Shown: piece by piece, positions 17,208 through 30,200 of the stretch | How the letters are laid out: the number at the start of each line of letters is the position of its first letter | How positions within the stretch are numbered: the first letter of the stretch is position 1 | Assembly: GCA_900323505.1 (NCBI GenBank) | Contig: OOIN01000029.1 | Span: 1-64,000, forward strand | From: Ustilago trichophora | Taxonomy: Eukaryota > Basidiomycota > Ustilaginomycetes > Ustilaginales > Ustilaginaceae | DNA length: 64,000 nucleotides | Direction: 5' to 3' | Position numbers and translations under genes: made by a program | Notes under the pieces: model-generated | Told to the model about the DNA's origin: nothing | What the model saw: the letters and a program-made list of their open reading frames with translations, nothing else | Databases searched by the model: none

Positions 17208-19703
17208 ATGTCCACAGCAGGTGCGTCCGATGGAGCGGGCTCTGGCTTTTCGTCTCGCTCTTCGACTCCTGTACCTGCTGTGCGAGATGATACGGCGACA
17301 AGGGCGGGCCGATCGAGAAGAAGAAGATCTCAATCTTTCGACACAAGCGATTCAGACTCGGAGTCGGATGAAGCTCCAGGACCTCAGCCCGCCACTGCAG
17401 CCGATGAGAACAGCGAGAGCGGCGATGATGATGTTGGCCCTCCACCACCGCCTTCAGCGCGCGCTGATAACAGCGAATCATCCGCATTATTGGCAACTGA
17501 TGACCGTCCCTCCAAGCGACCACAGGATACACAAGATGATTCTCGTCAGCCGTCGCACAAGAAACGGAGATCTCTCAACCTCCCACACGAAAGCCTATAT
17601 ATGGCCAATCTCCCCTCTGCAGATCGCTACTTCAAGTCGCTGATGCACAGAGATACAGTGAATTCGGTCACGGTCACACCACGTTCCAACTTTGTCATCA
17701 CCACTAGTGTTGATGGATGGGTCAAATTCTGGAAAAAATCGGCCCTTGCATCTTCGGCTGCCGTAGCCCCAGTATCGTCCAACCCACAGAAAGACTCTGC
17801 CTTGGCGTCTTCGCTCTTCAGTGGCTCTTCGATTGTCGAGTTTGTCAAGCAGTATAGAGCACATCTTTCTCCCATCATCTCCTGGAGCTGTTCGGCAGAC
17901 GGTTCGTCCTATGCAACGCTCGACGCTGAGGCCAATGTCAAGGTCTTTGACGTGGACAACTTCGATCTCATCAACATGATCAAGTTGCCATACAGGGCGC
18001 GCACGCTGGCATGGGTACATCGCCCCGGAAGTGCTCGCACATTACTTGCCGTTTCTGACGAGGAATCCTGCAATATCCGCATCTATGACGGAAGGAGTAC
18101 ACCTTCGCAACAGCTTCAGGAAGAAGAGCCTGCTGTCGAAGATACCGTAAGGGGCGAAGCGGACTCGGGAAGGGCATCAACGGAATCAAACGCGGGGCAT
18201 CAACCCATCTTCACAGCTTCAAAGGTGCATCGAGCACCCGTCCACATCTTATCCTTCAATCCACAGCATAACGTTGTGATCTCGTGCGACGTGACAGGCT
18301 TTGTCGAATACTGGGTTCCTGAGGAGCCATTCGCAGCACCCTCGCCAACAAAGATCCCTGGCATATTCGAGCTCAAATCCAAGACGGATCTGTTCGAGTT
18401 CAAGAAGACCAAAACGGTCCCCACCACTCTCACCTTTTCAAAGGATGGCGAAAAGTTTGCCATTTTTTCCATCATTGACCGGCAGATACGTGTCTTTGAC
18501 TTTCGTAGCGCCAAGATTGCGAGGAGGTACAACGAAAGCCTTGAAGCTCTTCAAGCTGTGCAAGCCTTGCCGGCGCCTGAATTTGCCACTGCATCGGTGC
18601 GGGGGGAAGGCGGACTTCAAGACGACGATGGCACGGATGCAGAACAGTCCGAGATCGATCTCAAGCTAGATCAGATGGAGTTTGGACGCAGAATTGCTTT
18701 GGAGCGAGAGATTTCAACGTCGAGTGCATCGGGTCCGCACTCGGGACTTGCCAATGCAAGCTCAGCCGCTCTCTGGAACGTTCTCTTCGACGAATCAGGC
18801 CACTTCATCATTTTCGGCTCTCTGCAGGGTATCAAGTTTGTCAACCTCATCACAGACCGGTGCGTTCGCCTTCTCGGTAAGGACGAGAGCGTCCGATTCA
18901 TGCATCTGGCTCTCTTTCAAGGCGCGCCAGACAAGAAATTTGGCTCGCTCGCTGCAGCCGCGTCGGAGAATCCCTTGTTGGCAAAGCAAGGTCTGGTCGA
19001 CCCTACACTCTTCGCGACGGCGTACGGCCGTGCGAGGTTCTACATGTTTACAAGAGTGGACCCGGACGCGATGACCGGATCCGGGGATGGTGGTTCAACC
19101 AGCGAGAACCGCGATGTCTTCAACGAGCGTCCTACACGTGAGGAGCAAACAATTGCATCAGCTACAGCCGCCATCGGCAGCAGTCGCAACCGTGCTGCTG
19201 CCGGCAGTGCCGATAGTAGCGCCATGAATGTCAAGCACAGCACTGCCACTCTTCACACCACTCTGGGTGACATTCATCTAACTCTCTATACCGAGCTTGT
19301 ACCAAAGACGTGCAGGAATTTTGTTGGGCTGGCAAAGAAGGGCTATTACGACAACATCATCTTCCATCGAATCATCAAGAAGTTCATGGTTCAGACAGGT
19401 GACCCCTTAGGCGATGGGACCGGTGGTGAGAGTCTCTGGGGCGGTAATTTCGAGGATGAATTTCATCCAAGCCTCAACCATTCGAAACCTTTCACGCTGA
19501 GCATGGCGAACGCTGGACCCAACACGAACGGCAGTCAATTCTTCATCACCACGGTCCCCACGCCTTGGCTCGATCGCAAGCACACGGTCTTCGGCAAAGT
19601 TTCAGCTGGGATGGACGTCGTCAAGCGCATTGAGGATGCAAAAGTGGACAAGAACGACAAGCCTCGTCAAGATATCCGCATCATCAACGTCAGCCTTCGA
19701 TGA
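17208..19703 (+). CDS. WD40-repeat cyclophilin, peptidyl-prolyl isomerase (PPWD1-like)
   Basis: 831 aa from ATG 17208; the frame is open further upstream but that part is unlike the family. Residues 1-115 are acidic and Ser-rich. The region starting [18 protein letters not shown] and [11 protein letters not shown] matches the start of the PPWD1 WD40 domain (about 125-480). The C-terminal cyclophilin domain (about 675-831) has [31 protein letters not shown] and [10 protein letters not shown], so the active-site Arg, Gln and Trp are present. Cyclophilins of this type catalyse prolyl cis-trans isomerisation and are linked to spliceosomes in other eukaryotes. It converges on the next gene with 108 bp between the stop codons. 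Confidence 0.93.
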   Translation: MSTAGASDGAGSGFSSRSSTPVPAVRDDTATRAGRSRRRRSQSFDTSDSDSESDEAPGPQPATAADENSESGDDDVGPPPPPSARADNSESSALLATDDRPSKRPQDTQDDSRQPSHKKRRSLNLPHESLYMANLPSADRYFKSLMHRDTVNSVTVTPRSNFVITTSVDGWVKFWKKSALASSAAVAPVSSNPQKDSALASSLFSGSSIVEFVKQYRAHLSPIISWSCSADGSSYATLDAEANVKVFDVDNFDLINMIKLPYRARTLAWVHRPGSARTLLAVSDEESCNIRIYDGRSTPSQQLQEEEPAVEDTVRGEADSGRASTESNAGHQPIFTASKVHRAPVHILSFNPQHNVVISCDVTGFVEYWVPEEPFAAPSPTKIPGIFELKSKTDLFEFKKTKTVPTTLTFSKDGEKFAIFSIIDRQIRVFDFRSAKIARRYNESLEALQAVQALPAPEFATASVRGEGGLQDDDGTDAEQSEIDLKLDQMEFGRRIALEREISTSSASGPHSGLANASSAALWNVLFDESGHFIIFGSLQGIKFVNLITDRCVRLLGKDESVRFMHLALFQGAPDKKFGSLAAAASENPLLAKQGLVDPTLFATAYGRARFYMFTRVDPDAMTGSGDGGSTSENRDVFNERPTREEQTIASATAAIGSSRNRAAAGSADSSAMNVKHSTATLHTTLGDIHLTLYTELVPKTCRNFVGLAKKGYYDNIIFHRIIKKFMVQTGDPLGDGTGGESLWGGNFEDEFHPSLNHSKPFTLSMANAGPNTNGSQFFITTVPTPWLDRKHTVFGKVSAGMDVVKRIEDAKVDKNDKPRQDIRIINVSLR

Positions 19704-19811
19704 AAGAGCATGAGTCTAGACAGAAGCAAAATACATGTTTACCATGAACGAGATCAAATGCAATGGCAGTGTCCGAGAGTATAGTGTCAAGTGGTGTCCG
19801 TTGCAGAACTC

Positions 19812-22800
19812 TTAGGAGAGGGTTTTGATGCCGGCGTCAAAGGAGCCGAGGAAGACAGCGCCTCCCAAACCGATCCACATGGTGCGTGGCAAAAATCCGC
19901 TGAACAGCGTCTTGATGCCTTCTGTACGACCAATGTGGAGCAGAGTTGGGATGATGTTGGTGTTGACACCGCGTGGAAGTGTTTCGGCTGCTACTGCAGC
20001 AGGAGCAGCAGAGGCTGCCGGAGTACCGGCGGCTGCCTGTTTAGTGTGCAGCATGATACGCGTCTTGACCACGTCCAAAGGAGTAGTCAGACCGGCAGCG
20101 ATGGCACCTGCGATGCTTCCAGCAAGACCGGCTTGCCAGGTCGGTAAAGTGCGCACCAGCTCCTGGTCGGAGACAGATCGTGGACAATCCACAGTGTCAA
20201 ATGGAGCGGTTTGCGACTTTGCCCTGGACCGGGCCATCTCAAGCTTGAGCCTCTCGTACAGAGGGAATTGAATGCAAGTGAACGGAATTTCACGACCGAC
20301 TGTGCTGCCGAAGCCTCGATAGTAGCCACGAATACCTGCTTCCTGGAAGACCTTCTTGAACGCTTGGAAGGTAGTGGTTCCCTTGCCGTACGTCATGGTC
20401 TGCTGACGTGACTTGATGACCTCGGTAGGCACGCGGATCAAGCATGCAGCCACTTCGGCGATCGATGCTGATGCCATGTGAAGACCAGCAGGACCAAGTG
20501 CGCCTTCGAACCCAAAGACGCCTGGCATCCAGCGCACCAGCGCTGGTTTCATCGACTCATAGGTGGTGAAGAAGACAGCAGCGCCTGGAGCAGATCCCAC
20601 TGCGGTCGAAGCCAGGCCACGGTAGACACCCGAGAATCCACCGGCTGCCCAGAAGCCCTGTGCCGACTGCAGCCGCGTCTTGATCGTATCGATGGGAAAG
20701 AAGAGCAAGTCGACAGTCAGGCCAGAAAGAGCACCGGCTGCGAGCGCCGACGTGAAAGGAGGCCCGGACGCCGCAAGAGAAGTGGTGACCGTTGTCGCTT
20801 CAGCGCCTTCCAGCACCGAAGGAATTGATTGATGCGAGATGCGCGCTTGTGTGCGTTCCACAGCAGAGTCGGCGGATGCATTGTCGTATGGCTGCGAAAC
20901 GCCGAAAAGGCCTGTTAAGTAGCCCTCATAGTCGTACACAGCATCTTGGACGCCTTCTGCTCGGACCTGAGGCATGGCGGCTTTGAGATAGTCGATAGAT
21001 CCCTGTGGCAACAGAGCCAGACGCAGATCGAGTTCAGTGACGTAGGGCTTGTCGCCTGCCAAGCCCTGGAACGCCTCAAGAAGTTGATCTGGCGAGGTCG
21101 TGTCTTCGGTGATTTCTCGCAAGAATGTGAGAAAGGCGTCGTAGGAGACAGCGCCAAAAGTCTCGCACAACTGGAGATGGATCTGTTCGATATCGTCCTC
21201 AGTGTAGATGATGCCGAGACTGGCCAGCGCAGCGCCGAGCTCTGGTACGGTGAGCGTGTTGGAGGCGTCCTTGTCAAAGTAGCGGAAAGTGGATTCGAAC
21301 TCTTCGAGCTGGGCTGGGGTGAGATTGGTGTGCTGTCGCGAGACGATTTGGTTTTCGATGAAGGCTAGCTTCTTGGAAACGCTGGCTCGGACGAGCTCCC
21401 ATTCAAAGGCAAGGTCGCTGACGGTAAAGATGGTGTGGTCGTTTTCCTCGACCTTTGCATCGGTGCATTCCTGTTCGAGCGAAGTGATCAACGTGAGGCG
21501 CTCCTTGATTGGGTCGAGTTGTGCCAGTAGGCGCTTTACGACCTCCAATTGCGCCTCGAGGTCTCCTTGGAGCTGTCCAATCCCACCTGCTACTTCGCGC
21601 AAGTGACGCTCAAATTCGTTGGCGGCACCGGCAAACTTGATACGCAAATTTTCCTTTGCGTTACGGATCTCGGCATTGATGGATCGACTGCGACTCGCCT
21701 CGGCTAGAGCCAGAGTGGACCAGGCAGCGTCGAGGTCGGACTGTCTGAGGCCTTGTTGGGGGACCCATTCGGGAAGATGATACGTCTTGAGCTTTGTTTG
21801 AATGTTGCCGAGCAATGCTGCCAGGTCTGTCCTTTCACGAACGAGCTCGCGCTTGACACCGATCTTGTAATCATTGAACTGTGTCAACTGAGCTCGGGCG
21901 TCCGCATAGGTTCCGGCAAACGTTGCTGCGGTCCAGCCAGCTTGCAAGGCGTCCATAGTGTCAACGAGCTGATACACAGATGATCAGAGGGAAAAGGGTG
22001 ATGATAGTCAGGGATGGGCGATGAGTTTGAGATGATAGCGATCAGAATACGTGAGGTCGTCTTTGTCGAATGGGTGATGATGCTGAGTGGAGATGTTGTG
22101 GTACTTACCTGACGAGCCCTTGATTCGTAATCTTGCTGCATGAGCCAAGCGCCTTGCATGACATCGGCAAAGGTGGCGACGCGACGACTGACGACTTCTG
22201 CCTGTTCCATGGAGCTGAAAGCATGGAAGTACTGAGCGACATAGGTCATTACACTGCGTTCGTCTGGTTTGGGACGGTCGCACAAGTCCTCGACGTCGAG
22301 CAGCTGGGGTATACCGAGATGTTGTTCGGCTACTTGAAAGGCGGTTCGAGTGCAAGCATGAGGGTCGTTCTTGGGCAAGGCGTCGTAGTTGAGAAGATCT
22401 GGACGATGCCGATGAATCAAAGCGCACAAGGCAAGACCATCGTTGAAGGATGTTGTGAAGTTGGTAACATCGACCTCTTGATACGGAGCCGTCTTTCTTT
22501 GGCACCAGAGGAGTAGGCCCTCCTTGGCAGTGACACCCTCCTCGCTGATATCGGCAATGGTGAAGCGAAGGATCAAAGTCCAGATCATGCCGAGGATGAG
22601 CTTGAGGTTTCCGTCGACAATGTCTTCTGCTCCGACGTTTGTGAGGACGACGCCTCTGCTCTTGATAAACTCCAAGGCGAGGTTGACGTTTTCGGCCTTT
22701 TGGACGCGCATGCGCGGGTTCATGTAGAATCGACCGAGGGTAGTATCTCCCATGATTTCCATGAGCTGTACCAGCTTGACTCCATCCGAGAGGTCTGTAG

Positions 22801-23035
22801 CGAGTGAGCGCATGGGAGCGATCTGCCTGGATTCGAGTTTGGTGTTGAGCCTGTGTGATGAGAGAGAATGGGCGGGAAGAAATTGTGAGATAAGTGAGTA
22901 GATAGACAAGAGAGGAAAGAGCGAGAGGCAAGGAGTTTCAACCAACCATTTTGTAAACGTCTTTGCTTGTACTTGTTCCCATCCTCGATCCTGGTCGGGC
23001 AAGCCGACGAGAACGGAGGATCTCTTATACGCCAT
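19812..23035 (-). CDS. Alpha-actinin fused in frame to a mitochondrial S-adenosylmethionine carrier
   Basis: Three exons: 23035-22947, 22850-22109 and 21968-19812, with introns of 96 and 140 nt; 995 aa. Residues 1-250 are two calponin-homology domains (WEQVQAKTFTKWLN; LLLWCQRKTAPY...FNDGLALCALIHRHRPDLL), which bind actin. A spectrin-like helical rod follows, then EF-hands (FRYFDKDASNTLTVPELGAAL) ending at YDYEGYLTGLFG, the usual alpha-actinin end. Instead of a stop the frame continues through about 50 residues into a three-repeat mitochondrial carrier with FFPIDTIKTRLQS, IRVPTEVIKSRQQT and TTPLDVVKTRIML. GFWAAGGFSGVYRGL and GSAPGAAVFF match Pet8/SAM carriers. No in-frame stop or ATG lies between the two parts. 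An unseen alternative splice could still separate them. Confidence 0.85.
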
Positions 23036-24241
23036 CTCTGAGCGCTGTGCGCCAAACCAACAAGAGCAAGCTGCGGTGCTACGGTGTGAAGCGACTTGAG
23101 GCGATTCAAGTGAGCGAGTGATGAGATTGTTAACAAGGGACCAGAATTGATGAAAGGAAAAGGATGTGAGCGTGGATGATGGTGACTTTGTTGAAAGAAG
23201 GTGACATCTCCACCTTTGCACAGCTTGGGCCGCATGTTGTGTGTTACTTTTCTGTGGATTATTATATTATTTTTTTTGGTGGATTCGAATCTCGGCTTGT
23301 GCGCGCAGCACACCAAGGAGACCCCAAATCGCGGCAGGAAATTGAGCCAGACACAACGCGTGAGAGCAGCGACCAACACCTGACCCGCGTCTCTCTCTTC
23401 TCTCTCTCTCTCGGAAAAGCATCGGCCTCTCCCGATAAGATCAGAGTGAGCATCGATATCAGATGAGGCTCAAGCCGCTCGAGTCGCAGTGGGCAGATGC
23501 AAGGCTCCATTGACCTGCATCGCACCACGAGATCTCATTTTTCCAGCCTGGCTTGTTTAGTGGCGCCCGCTATCAACTGCGATCCACCGCCGCCAAGAAC
23601 AGAAGTCCCAAAAGCGAAGCAACACCACCCTACACTGACAAATGCCGACCCGTTCACCTGACTCTCTGGTTGCAAGCAAAAGTGACACAGAGATGGTGTG
23701 TCGGAATTTCCGGGAGCCGACGCGTGTCAAGCTGCGCTCTTTTGGGTGTGGTTCAAGGTACGATACAGAACAGTACAGTACAGTACAGCACAGTACAGTA
23801 TGGCACAGTTCTGTGCTGCGCTGCGTGCAACAAAGCTTGAATCGCCTTTTTTGACTCATTACAGTACTGAACAGTACACTCACTCCTCCTTCTTCGCTTT
23901 GCCCGGTCGCAAAAGCGCTCGTCCCAATTCACTTTTCCTCCACCATCGCACCGGCAGGCCCCGGTTGACATCGTACTCTCCCTCTCTGCTTGCGCTCGCC
24001 AAATCGACACAGCGTTACCGTACAACATTGCCTCCGCCACCACCTCGTTTCAAATTGCCCAGGTGCTGGCGCCACTGTTGTCCTCACAGCCGCACCTCTA
24101 TAAGCCTAATCAGCCATCATGCTTCCTACTTGACCCAAAGTCTCGCTTTTCAAAACCATCTGCGGCTCTCAAATCGCTTCCTCTGATTCCCAACGCCCAC
24201 ACACCACACTCACTTGGACAATCCACGTTGAAACAAACGCC
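23036..24241. other. Divergent intergenic region with CAGTA repeats
   Basis: Between the actinin-carrier gene and the next plus-strand gene. It holds a (ACAGT)n-like run at about 23765-23800, a second GTACTGAACAGTAC cluster near 23864-23878 and a CT-rich run at 23390-23412. The last 200 bases are C-rich and look like a leader. No coding region was recognised. Confidence 0.6.
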
Positions 24242-26224
24242 ATGAGAGCCATCTTCTCCAGCTTCGGCAGGCGCGCCAACGTGGACAGACGAGAATCAGC
24301 TTCACAGACCCCGGACCAATCCAAATCGTCCTTTCCAATCTCTTCTCGAGATCAACCTCTCTTGCAGCCCACTTTCTCATCTATCGACAATGCCGGACGA
24401 GCCATCGGCGATGCTCCTCCAAACTTATCCGACCCTGTCAAAATTCACCATCCCAAGATGCGCACCAATTATGCACTCACCACTAGTCCTTGGGCGTCCA
24501 AGCTTTCTGGTTCGCTTCGAGCCAACCCCAGTCGACGCAAGGGCTCCGTAGCCACTTACGCCGATACTGATCATGCGGTCATCGCATCGTCGTCATCAAG
24601 TCGTCCATCTCACCCGCCGTCCAGCTATCGCGACCCTTCACCGCAAACTACCCATGCCAATGCCACCGCTCGTCACCTTGTCAGAAAAATTTCCGCAACT
24701 AGCACGAGGCGCGCTTCTCCAGACGACTCTCACCCTGCATCGCAATCACATCTCAAACAGCTTTCATCCGCGCCCGACCTTGGCTCTTCCCCTTCTGGTC
24801 TAGTTGCTGCCTACAAGCTTCCGCGATCAGCCGACGCGACCCATTTTCCTCAGCCACTCTCGTCGGCTCCCTGCTTGGCCTCCAACACTGCCATCTCTCC
24901 AGATACCGACATTTCTGCTATGACCTCAACAGAACTCGCAGCCAGGTTGAACGAGCTGGCCGTAGCCAACGCCGATGGACTTCTCACTGATGACGAGTAT
25001 CGTACGCTCCGCCAAGCTGTCTTTGACCGCATGATGCAAGCCGACAATCAATCCATGACTGCACCCACGGCAGCTGATCTGACTGGCCATGGTTTGCCTC
25101 AACACGTGCGTCATTCACATGCCGCACCTACCGACAACGCGCTAAGCAGCAACGCGCAATCCTTGACTGATCTGCTCACCGTCAAAGCCGGCCGATCCAT
25201 GTCTTCCCTCGGTCACCCAGATCCACAACCATCTTCCATCCGCAGCGGCAGAAGCGGCAAAGCTTCGAGCTTCCAAAACGTCACCGATCTCTTCCGAAAA
25301 GCTTCAACTGGCTCAAAGCCCATGCATCATCACAATAGTCAAGACTCGCATTCCAGCTACGATCCGACCAACCATGAAACGAGCTACCGAGCCGTTCCAA
25401 CTCGCCGCGACTCGGAAGGCGTCTCCTCGCAGCTATCTAGCGGCGATGGTCACTCGCAGCGTGCTCTGTCCTTCCGTACACATCAGTCGTCTGCTGCAAA
25501 GTCCTCGCGTGTCTCGACGCTTGGACGTCTCAGAGCAGGCAGCCTAGCACGCCGCGCGCAAGCAGAGACCGCCGCACGCGACATGGAAGAATCCGTCTCC
25601 GCCGAAAGGACTGCACGCTCTCTCCGTGCCCTCTCCCTTTATGATGCCGGCAGCGCCGATCTCTCCAACCTCAGTGGCAGCACCTACGACCGATCTCCCA
25701 CCTCGCTGCGTGCAGAAACGGCGCCATCCACCATGTTCGGGGCAGAGTACGTGGACAAGTCTTCCTCAGAAATACAGGCCGAGATATTTGTGGTGCAGGC
25801 CGAAGGCAACCGCATGCTTGCCACCTTTACAACGCTCGAGGAGACGCTTCTAGCCAGACAAGCCGCACTCGAACCATACGCCATCAGCAGGGTCACAGAG
25901 AGGGTGCGAGACACAATTCCATCAGCATGCATCCTCCGTCTCGAGGGTTATGGCCGCGGCGCTTCGGGCAATCGCGCCTCAAAGCAGCCACCGCCCTCTT
26001 CATATCGAACGCCTCGACAGGCAAGCACTTTGTCGGGCTCCCGCAGTCATGACGCTTACTCGGAACACGAGCAGGTCTTGCTCTCGCCCGATATTGCCGC
26101 TTTCGAGGCAGAGCTCACGAGCATCTACACACAGAAGGCTGCTGTTGTCAAGCGTTATCAGGATCGACTCGGCTTTCTACAAAGCAAGCTTCGATCCGCT
26201 GCTATCCGCGAAGGTCTCAAGTGA
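24242..26224 (+). CDS. Conserved-looking protein of unknown function, Ser-rich with C-terminal helices
   Basis: 660 aa, intact. I do not recognise the family. Residues 1-220 are Ser/Pro/Arg-rich and probably disordered. Residues 227-265 (ELAARLNELAVANADGLLTD, then EYRTLRQAVF) form a compact amphipathic segment resembling a SHOCT-like helical pair. A second Ser-rich stretch follows. The C-terminal part has two helical segments, EIQAEIFVVQAEGNRMLATF near 507 and FEAELTSIYTQKAAVVKRYQ near 620, likely coiled coil. The ATG lies two bases after a C-rich leader and starts MRAIFSSFGRR. The composition suggests a cytoplasmic scaffold or regulator, but that is only inference. Confidence 0.75.
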   Translation: MRAIFSSFGRRANVDRRESASQTPDQSKSSFPISSRDQPLLQPTFSSIDNAGRAIGDAPPNLSDPVKIHHPKMRTNYALTTSPWASKLSGSLRANPSRRKGSVATYADTDHAVIASSSSSRPSHPPSSYRDPSPQTTHANATARHLVRKISATSTRRASPDDSHPASQSHLKQLSSAPDLGSSPSGLVAAYKLPRSADATHFPQPLSSAPCLASNTAISPDTDISAMTSTELAARLNELAVANADGLLTDDEYRTLRQAVFDRMMQADNQSMTAPTAADLTGHGLPQHVRHSHAAPTDNALSSNAQSLTDLLTVKAGRSMSSLGHPDPQPSSIRSGRSGKASSFQNVTDLFRKASTGSKPMHHHNSQDSHSSYDPTNHETSYRAVPTRRDSEGVSSQLSSGDGHSQRALSFRTHQSSAAKSSRVSTLGRLRAGSLARRAQAETAARDMEESVSAERTARSLRALSLYDAGSADLSNLSGSTYDRSPTSLRAETAPSTMFGAEYVDKSSSEIQAEIFVVQAEGNRMLATFTTLEETLLARQAALEPYAISRVTERVRDTIPSACILRLEGYGRGASGNRASKQPPPSSYRTPRQASTLSGSRSHDAYSEHEQVLLSPDIAAFEAELTSIYTQKAAVVKRYQDRLGFLQSKLRSAAIREGLK

Positions 26225-26636
26225 AGGGCCAAACGTCACCACAGATATACCAACCACGCTTATGCTTTCCGATTCTCGCCGCAGCAAATCGTGGCATCCT
26301 GTTAGTCATCTCGACAGCGAACTTACTCCCCGCATTTGATCTCAATTGTACTTTTATTCGTTCTTCAAAGAACCAAGAGATTCCTTTTTGTTGCAAAGGC
26401 TTGTTCGAGGCGAGTCTGCATGTGTGGGTGCACGTGTACGATTCGTGCAGAGGTTGGCAAGCAAGCGCAGATGGGACTGGGAAAGGCTGCAGTGCCAATG
26501 GTGTGATTTTGTGAGCTTGTGCATTGGTCAATTGCATGAGTGGGCATGATGGACATTCCTGAGCTGCTGTAACCAAACGGAGGCTGTTGAGCTTATGCGC
26601 GTCGCCCAGCATGTGAGAGGCCGGGTGGAAATGCAT
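26225..26636. other. Convergent 3' region, no gene
   Basis: 412 bp between the stop codons of the preceding gene and cofilin. It probably contains both 3' ends. No element was recognised. Confidence 0.6.
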
Positions 26637-27252
26637 TTAGAAGGTGGATCGGCTGACCTTTTCAAGGACAGTCTCGTAGCTGACTTCCGAAAAGTCGGTA
26701 CCCTGGATCTCGGCAGAAATGCCGACGAGTGCCTTCCTGAGAGCATCTTTGGAGGAAGCGAAGACCATCTTCTGCTTGATCTTTGCGTCATCGGGCGACC
26801 AGGTAAAGAAGCAAATCTTGTTCCTTTTGCCCTCGTCACCCTTCTCGTACTCAAAGTCGTAGATGGCGTATCGGCACTCGGCCGGGGGCAGCTCAGAGAT
26901 AAAGTCGTCGTACGAAGACGACGTCGAGGTGTTCTGGACGACGATCTCGGTGTTGTTGGCGTTGAGGGTGTAGATGATGTACTTGATCTTCTTGCCGAGC
27001 TTGAGCTCCTGGAACTGAGCCAGGCACTCCTGGGAGACTGCAACACCGGAGGACTGTGGTTGACGAGCAATTTCAAAACAGTGGAGTTGGAAATCGATGA
27101 TGTACCGCAGACGGAGGAGCCATGGTCCAAGGTGTTGTAGATGAGAGAACCGAGCCGCAAGTCGTACATGGGAAGCCAGTGTAGGAGCAAGTTTGGATTG
27201 TGGTCAGCATCTGCATTGTGTTGCTAGGCCAATCGGCGTTCAGACCTACCAT
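26637..27252 (-). CDS. cof1: Cofilin / ADF actin-severing protein
   Basis: Two exons: the ATG alone at 27252-27250, then 27053-26637, separated by a 196-nt GTAGGT...CCACAG intron; 139 aa. The product begins [12 protein letters not shown] and contains [11 protein letters not shown], the ADF pattern [28 protein letters not shown] and [14 protein letters not shown], all diagnostic of cofilin. Length matches the family. Cofilin binds and severs ADP-actin filaments and speeds up turnover. Yeast cofilin also has an intron close to its start. Because exon 1 is a single codon, simple ORF prediction misses this gene; open frames overlapping it on both strands are shadows. Confidence 0.94.
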
Positions 27253-30200
27253 TTTGTGAAAAGAGGACAATGAGACGACGGAGAGAACGAAGATGAAAGG
27301 TGGATGGAGGTAGGAAGAATCAATGTCGTAGGATCGAAAAAGGCAGCTGTTGCGTGTGCCAGGCGATGCACTGTTGTAGATAGCGCGAAGGCGGACGTGC
27401 GCGCAGTGTCGGCTGCGTGCTGTGAGGGTGTTGCGCCGTCAGAGTGGAGTGCGCTTCGCTGGCTGGCCATGGCGATTAAAGACCAACACCACAGCCAGAG
27501 AGGCTGAGAATGGCTGTGTTGACGACGCTCAGGGCTTCTCAGCTGCACGATCGTATCACCGATTCCAAAACGGAATTCAAATCTTGAATTTGTTCACGCG
27601 TCGAGTGAATTCGATCGGTTCAAGTGGCTTCAGCAACTTGTAATCAAAGTGGAACGACGCCCAACTCCAAAATAGGGGCGGAGAAGAAAGTGCCGATCTA
27701 TCGTCACAGACGGCAGAGAACACCGTCATAGGATCTAACACGTTGGTTTTTGTCTTACATAGATCTGAAGCTGCTAGAGCAAGAATTCAACGTAGAATGC
27801 GGCAAAGAGGAGAGCTGTTGATGTCGAGGTGGATGTCAGAGCATTCGAAGCGCTGTACTCGAGAGAACAAGAAAACCTCTTCATGTTAGACTCGAGCAAG
27901 TTTTGCTTCAATGACCACTTTCCAGATGTGCAAAAGTGTCGTCCGAGTGATCGAGAGACAGTCGATCCGGGTCCGAATCTGGTCACCAAGAACAAAAATC
28001 TACGGGCGGAAAATCGTGTTCTTCCGAGAACACTTTCGGCAAGGGACGTGATCTCCTGACGACGGCGTGATGGCGGTGAGAAAAATGATGCGCGTTCTCG
28101 TCGGTCTCGCTTGCGAAATTGGTATCCATTTCTCAGCGAAAAAGCAAAAAAAGCATACTCATACCCTCGTAGTCAAATAGATCGTGTGAGTCTTTAAAGA
28201 AAGAACAGCTTCATCGGCGTTCCCTAGTTCGTTCATGTTAAGGGGCGAACGCATCTCGACTATCATATGTTGTGAGTGTTTGGCTTGCAGGGTCCGGAGT
28301 GCCGCCAACGCCAGCAAGTGCACCCTCTTGGCAGCAATTGAGCAAAATTGGCTGTGAGAACAAGAAGAAAATTAAAGAACAAAAAGGACCCGAAATCTGG
28401 GTGAGGTCAGCTTCGTTAGACCGCCTCTACACCGTATCTCGATCCGAGAGGCTTGCAGCGGAAGAGCCCAGCCAGAGTCGATCTAACTGGTCGGAGTCCG
28501 TGGGATCCCATCTGCACACTCCCCTCCGCATGCAAACAGAGCAATTTCGCAAGCTACTTGATCCATTGTTCTCCTCGAAGATGTTCAATGTGCAGCTCTT
28601 TTCAGTGTACGACGGACTTTGTGTGCTTCTACAACCGTACAATTGAGCCTTGTGCTTCAATGTACCATCATTGCCCTGCTGTTGCGACCGAACGTGGACG
28701 GATCTCGGTCCGAGGCACCCGCTCGAGCTGCATAAAGTGGCGTGTGTCCAACGAAACGGATTCACGACCGCCTAATTACCAGAGCGGGCGCAAGTTTGTT
28801 GATGCCAGTGATTGTGATGAGCTGGGTTTCAGCTTGTGTTGCCACATATAGGTTGTGTGGATGCTTGGTGAACCCGAATCTCAATCTTTTTCCACTTCCC
28901 GGTACAGAAAAGATCATATGTGATGTTTGTTTTGATGAGGTAATCTCGAACCTCGCCGAGGCTGCCTCTACACATGTATTGCAATGATTGCGTTGCCCAC
29001 TTAAAGAGGCGTGACCTACTATGATTGCATCCGGAGGCAGCCCTGTACCCTTCGCTTGACTTGGCGAGAGGGCGTAAAAGTAGGCAAGGCTCTGCGGACG
29101 AACGCTTCCGACTTGCTAACCACTTCCATGGGCCCGTTTTAGTTCAAATTGGGCCCTTTGGCGAGTCAAAGAAATGCAGTATGCCTTGCACCTGCTTCAA
29201 CGATTCAACAAACTATCCGGTTTGCGAGTGATATCATGCAGCCCGCCTGTCCAAAGATGGCCCGGCAGTGAAGTGGTCCTCATTGTACCTAAGTCAATGT
29301 CAGCTGTAGAGAGGATCAACAATTGATGACACACAATCAATGCTGTCTGACCCTGAGCCTCGTGCTTTTCGTTGGACCCTTTCATGCGATCACTCTTCGG
29401 CAAGTAGTTAGGATTAGAAAATGCTATGAGTACGACGCAGGGAACTGCCTCGCCATAACACCAAGCACATGTTCATCAGCATGCGACCGATCTGCAGCCA
29501 AGTCGCCTCTGACAGGCATGTCAAGGCCAAGATCCCCGAGAGGAGGAGTGCGCTTCAGCACAAGTCACGGTTTGACGGGATCGATTCATCTATGTCGTGT
29601 GTCATCGGGTGCTGCGACGCAGCTTCCGTCGGATTGGCTTTTACGCGCCCTTGTCGCAGGTTGTGGTAATACAGCATACAGAAAATGCCCAGCACAGCCG
29701 CTTGCAGACCGCCTGGATCCATGCCCGAGCTTCTTCAGGCAATATTCGTGCGGACCATGAACGACATCAACTACACTCATGATTATAAACACACCTCTCT
29801 AGGCTTTGCGACATCTTCTTCCTGAGACGCTGCCGGGGGTCACCATGTAGATGGAACCAGCTTACATTGGCACGATACAGAATCTGCGATTTCTGAAACA
29901 TGAAAACAAGAGCTGATCAATATCACTCTGAGTCGACAAACTAACGACCCTTACCGTAGCTGTCACACGCCGTGTCCAGTACGTACTGTAGCTATTTGAC
30001 GACGCTGAGAATGATGTTGACGAAGGCTGTACGCAACTTACAGATTTGAATTGGGAGAGAATTTGCCAACCCGGATTTTGGTAGAAAATGGATCGCTCTT
30101 TTCGGCAATAATTGAAATGAGATTTCCGAGTAGAAGCTAGAGAAAGTGCGAGTTTGCGGGTTCGGCTATCTCAAATTCCCAGATCATGTGAGAGGAGAGA

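Noticed and set aside
26595..27140. 181-codon plus-strand frame
   Set aside because: It is exactly antisense to cofilin exon 2, which is supported by diagnostic motifs and length.
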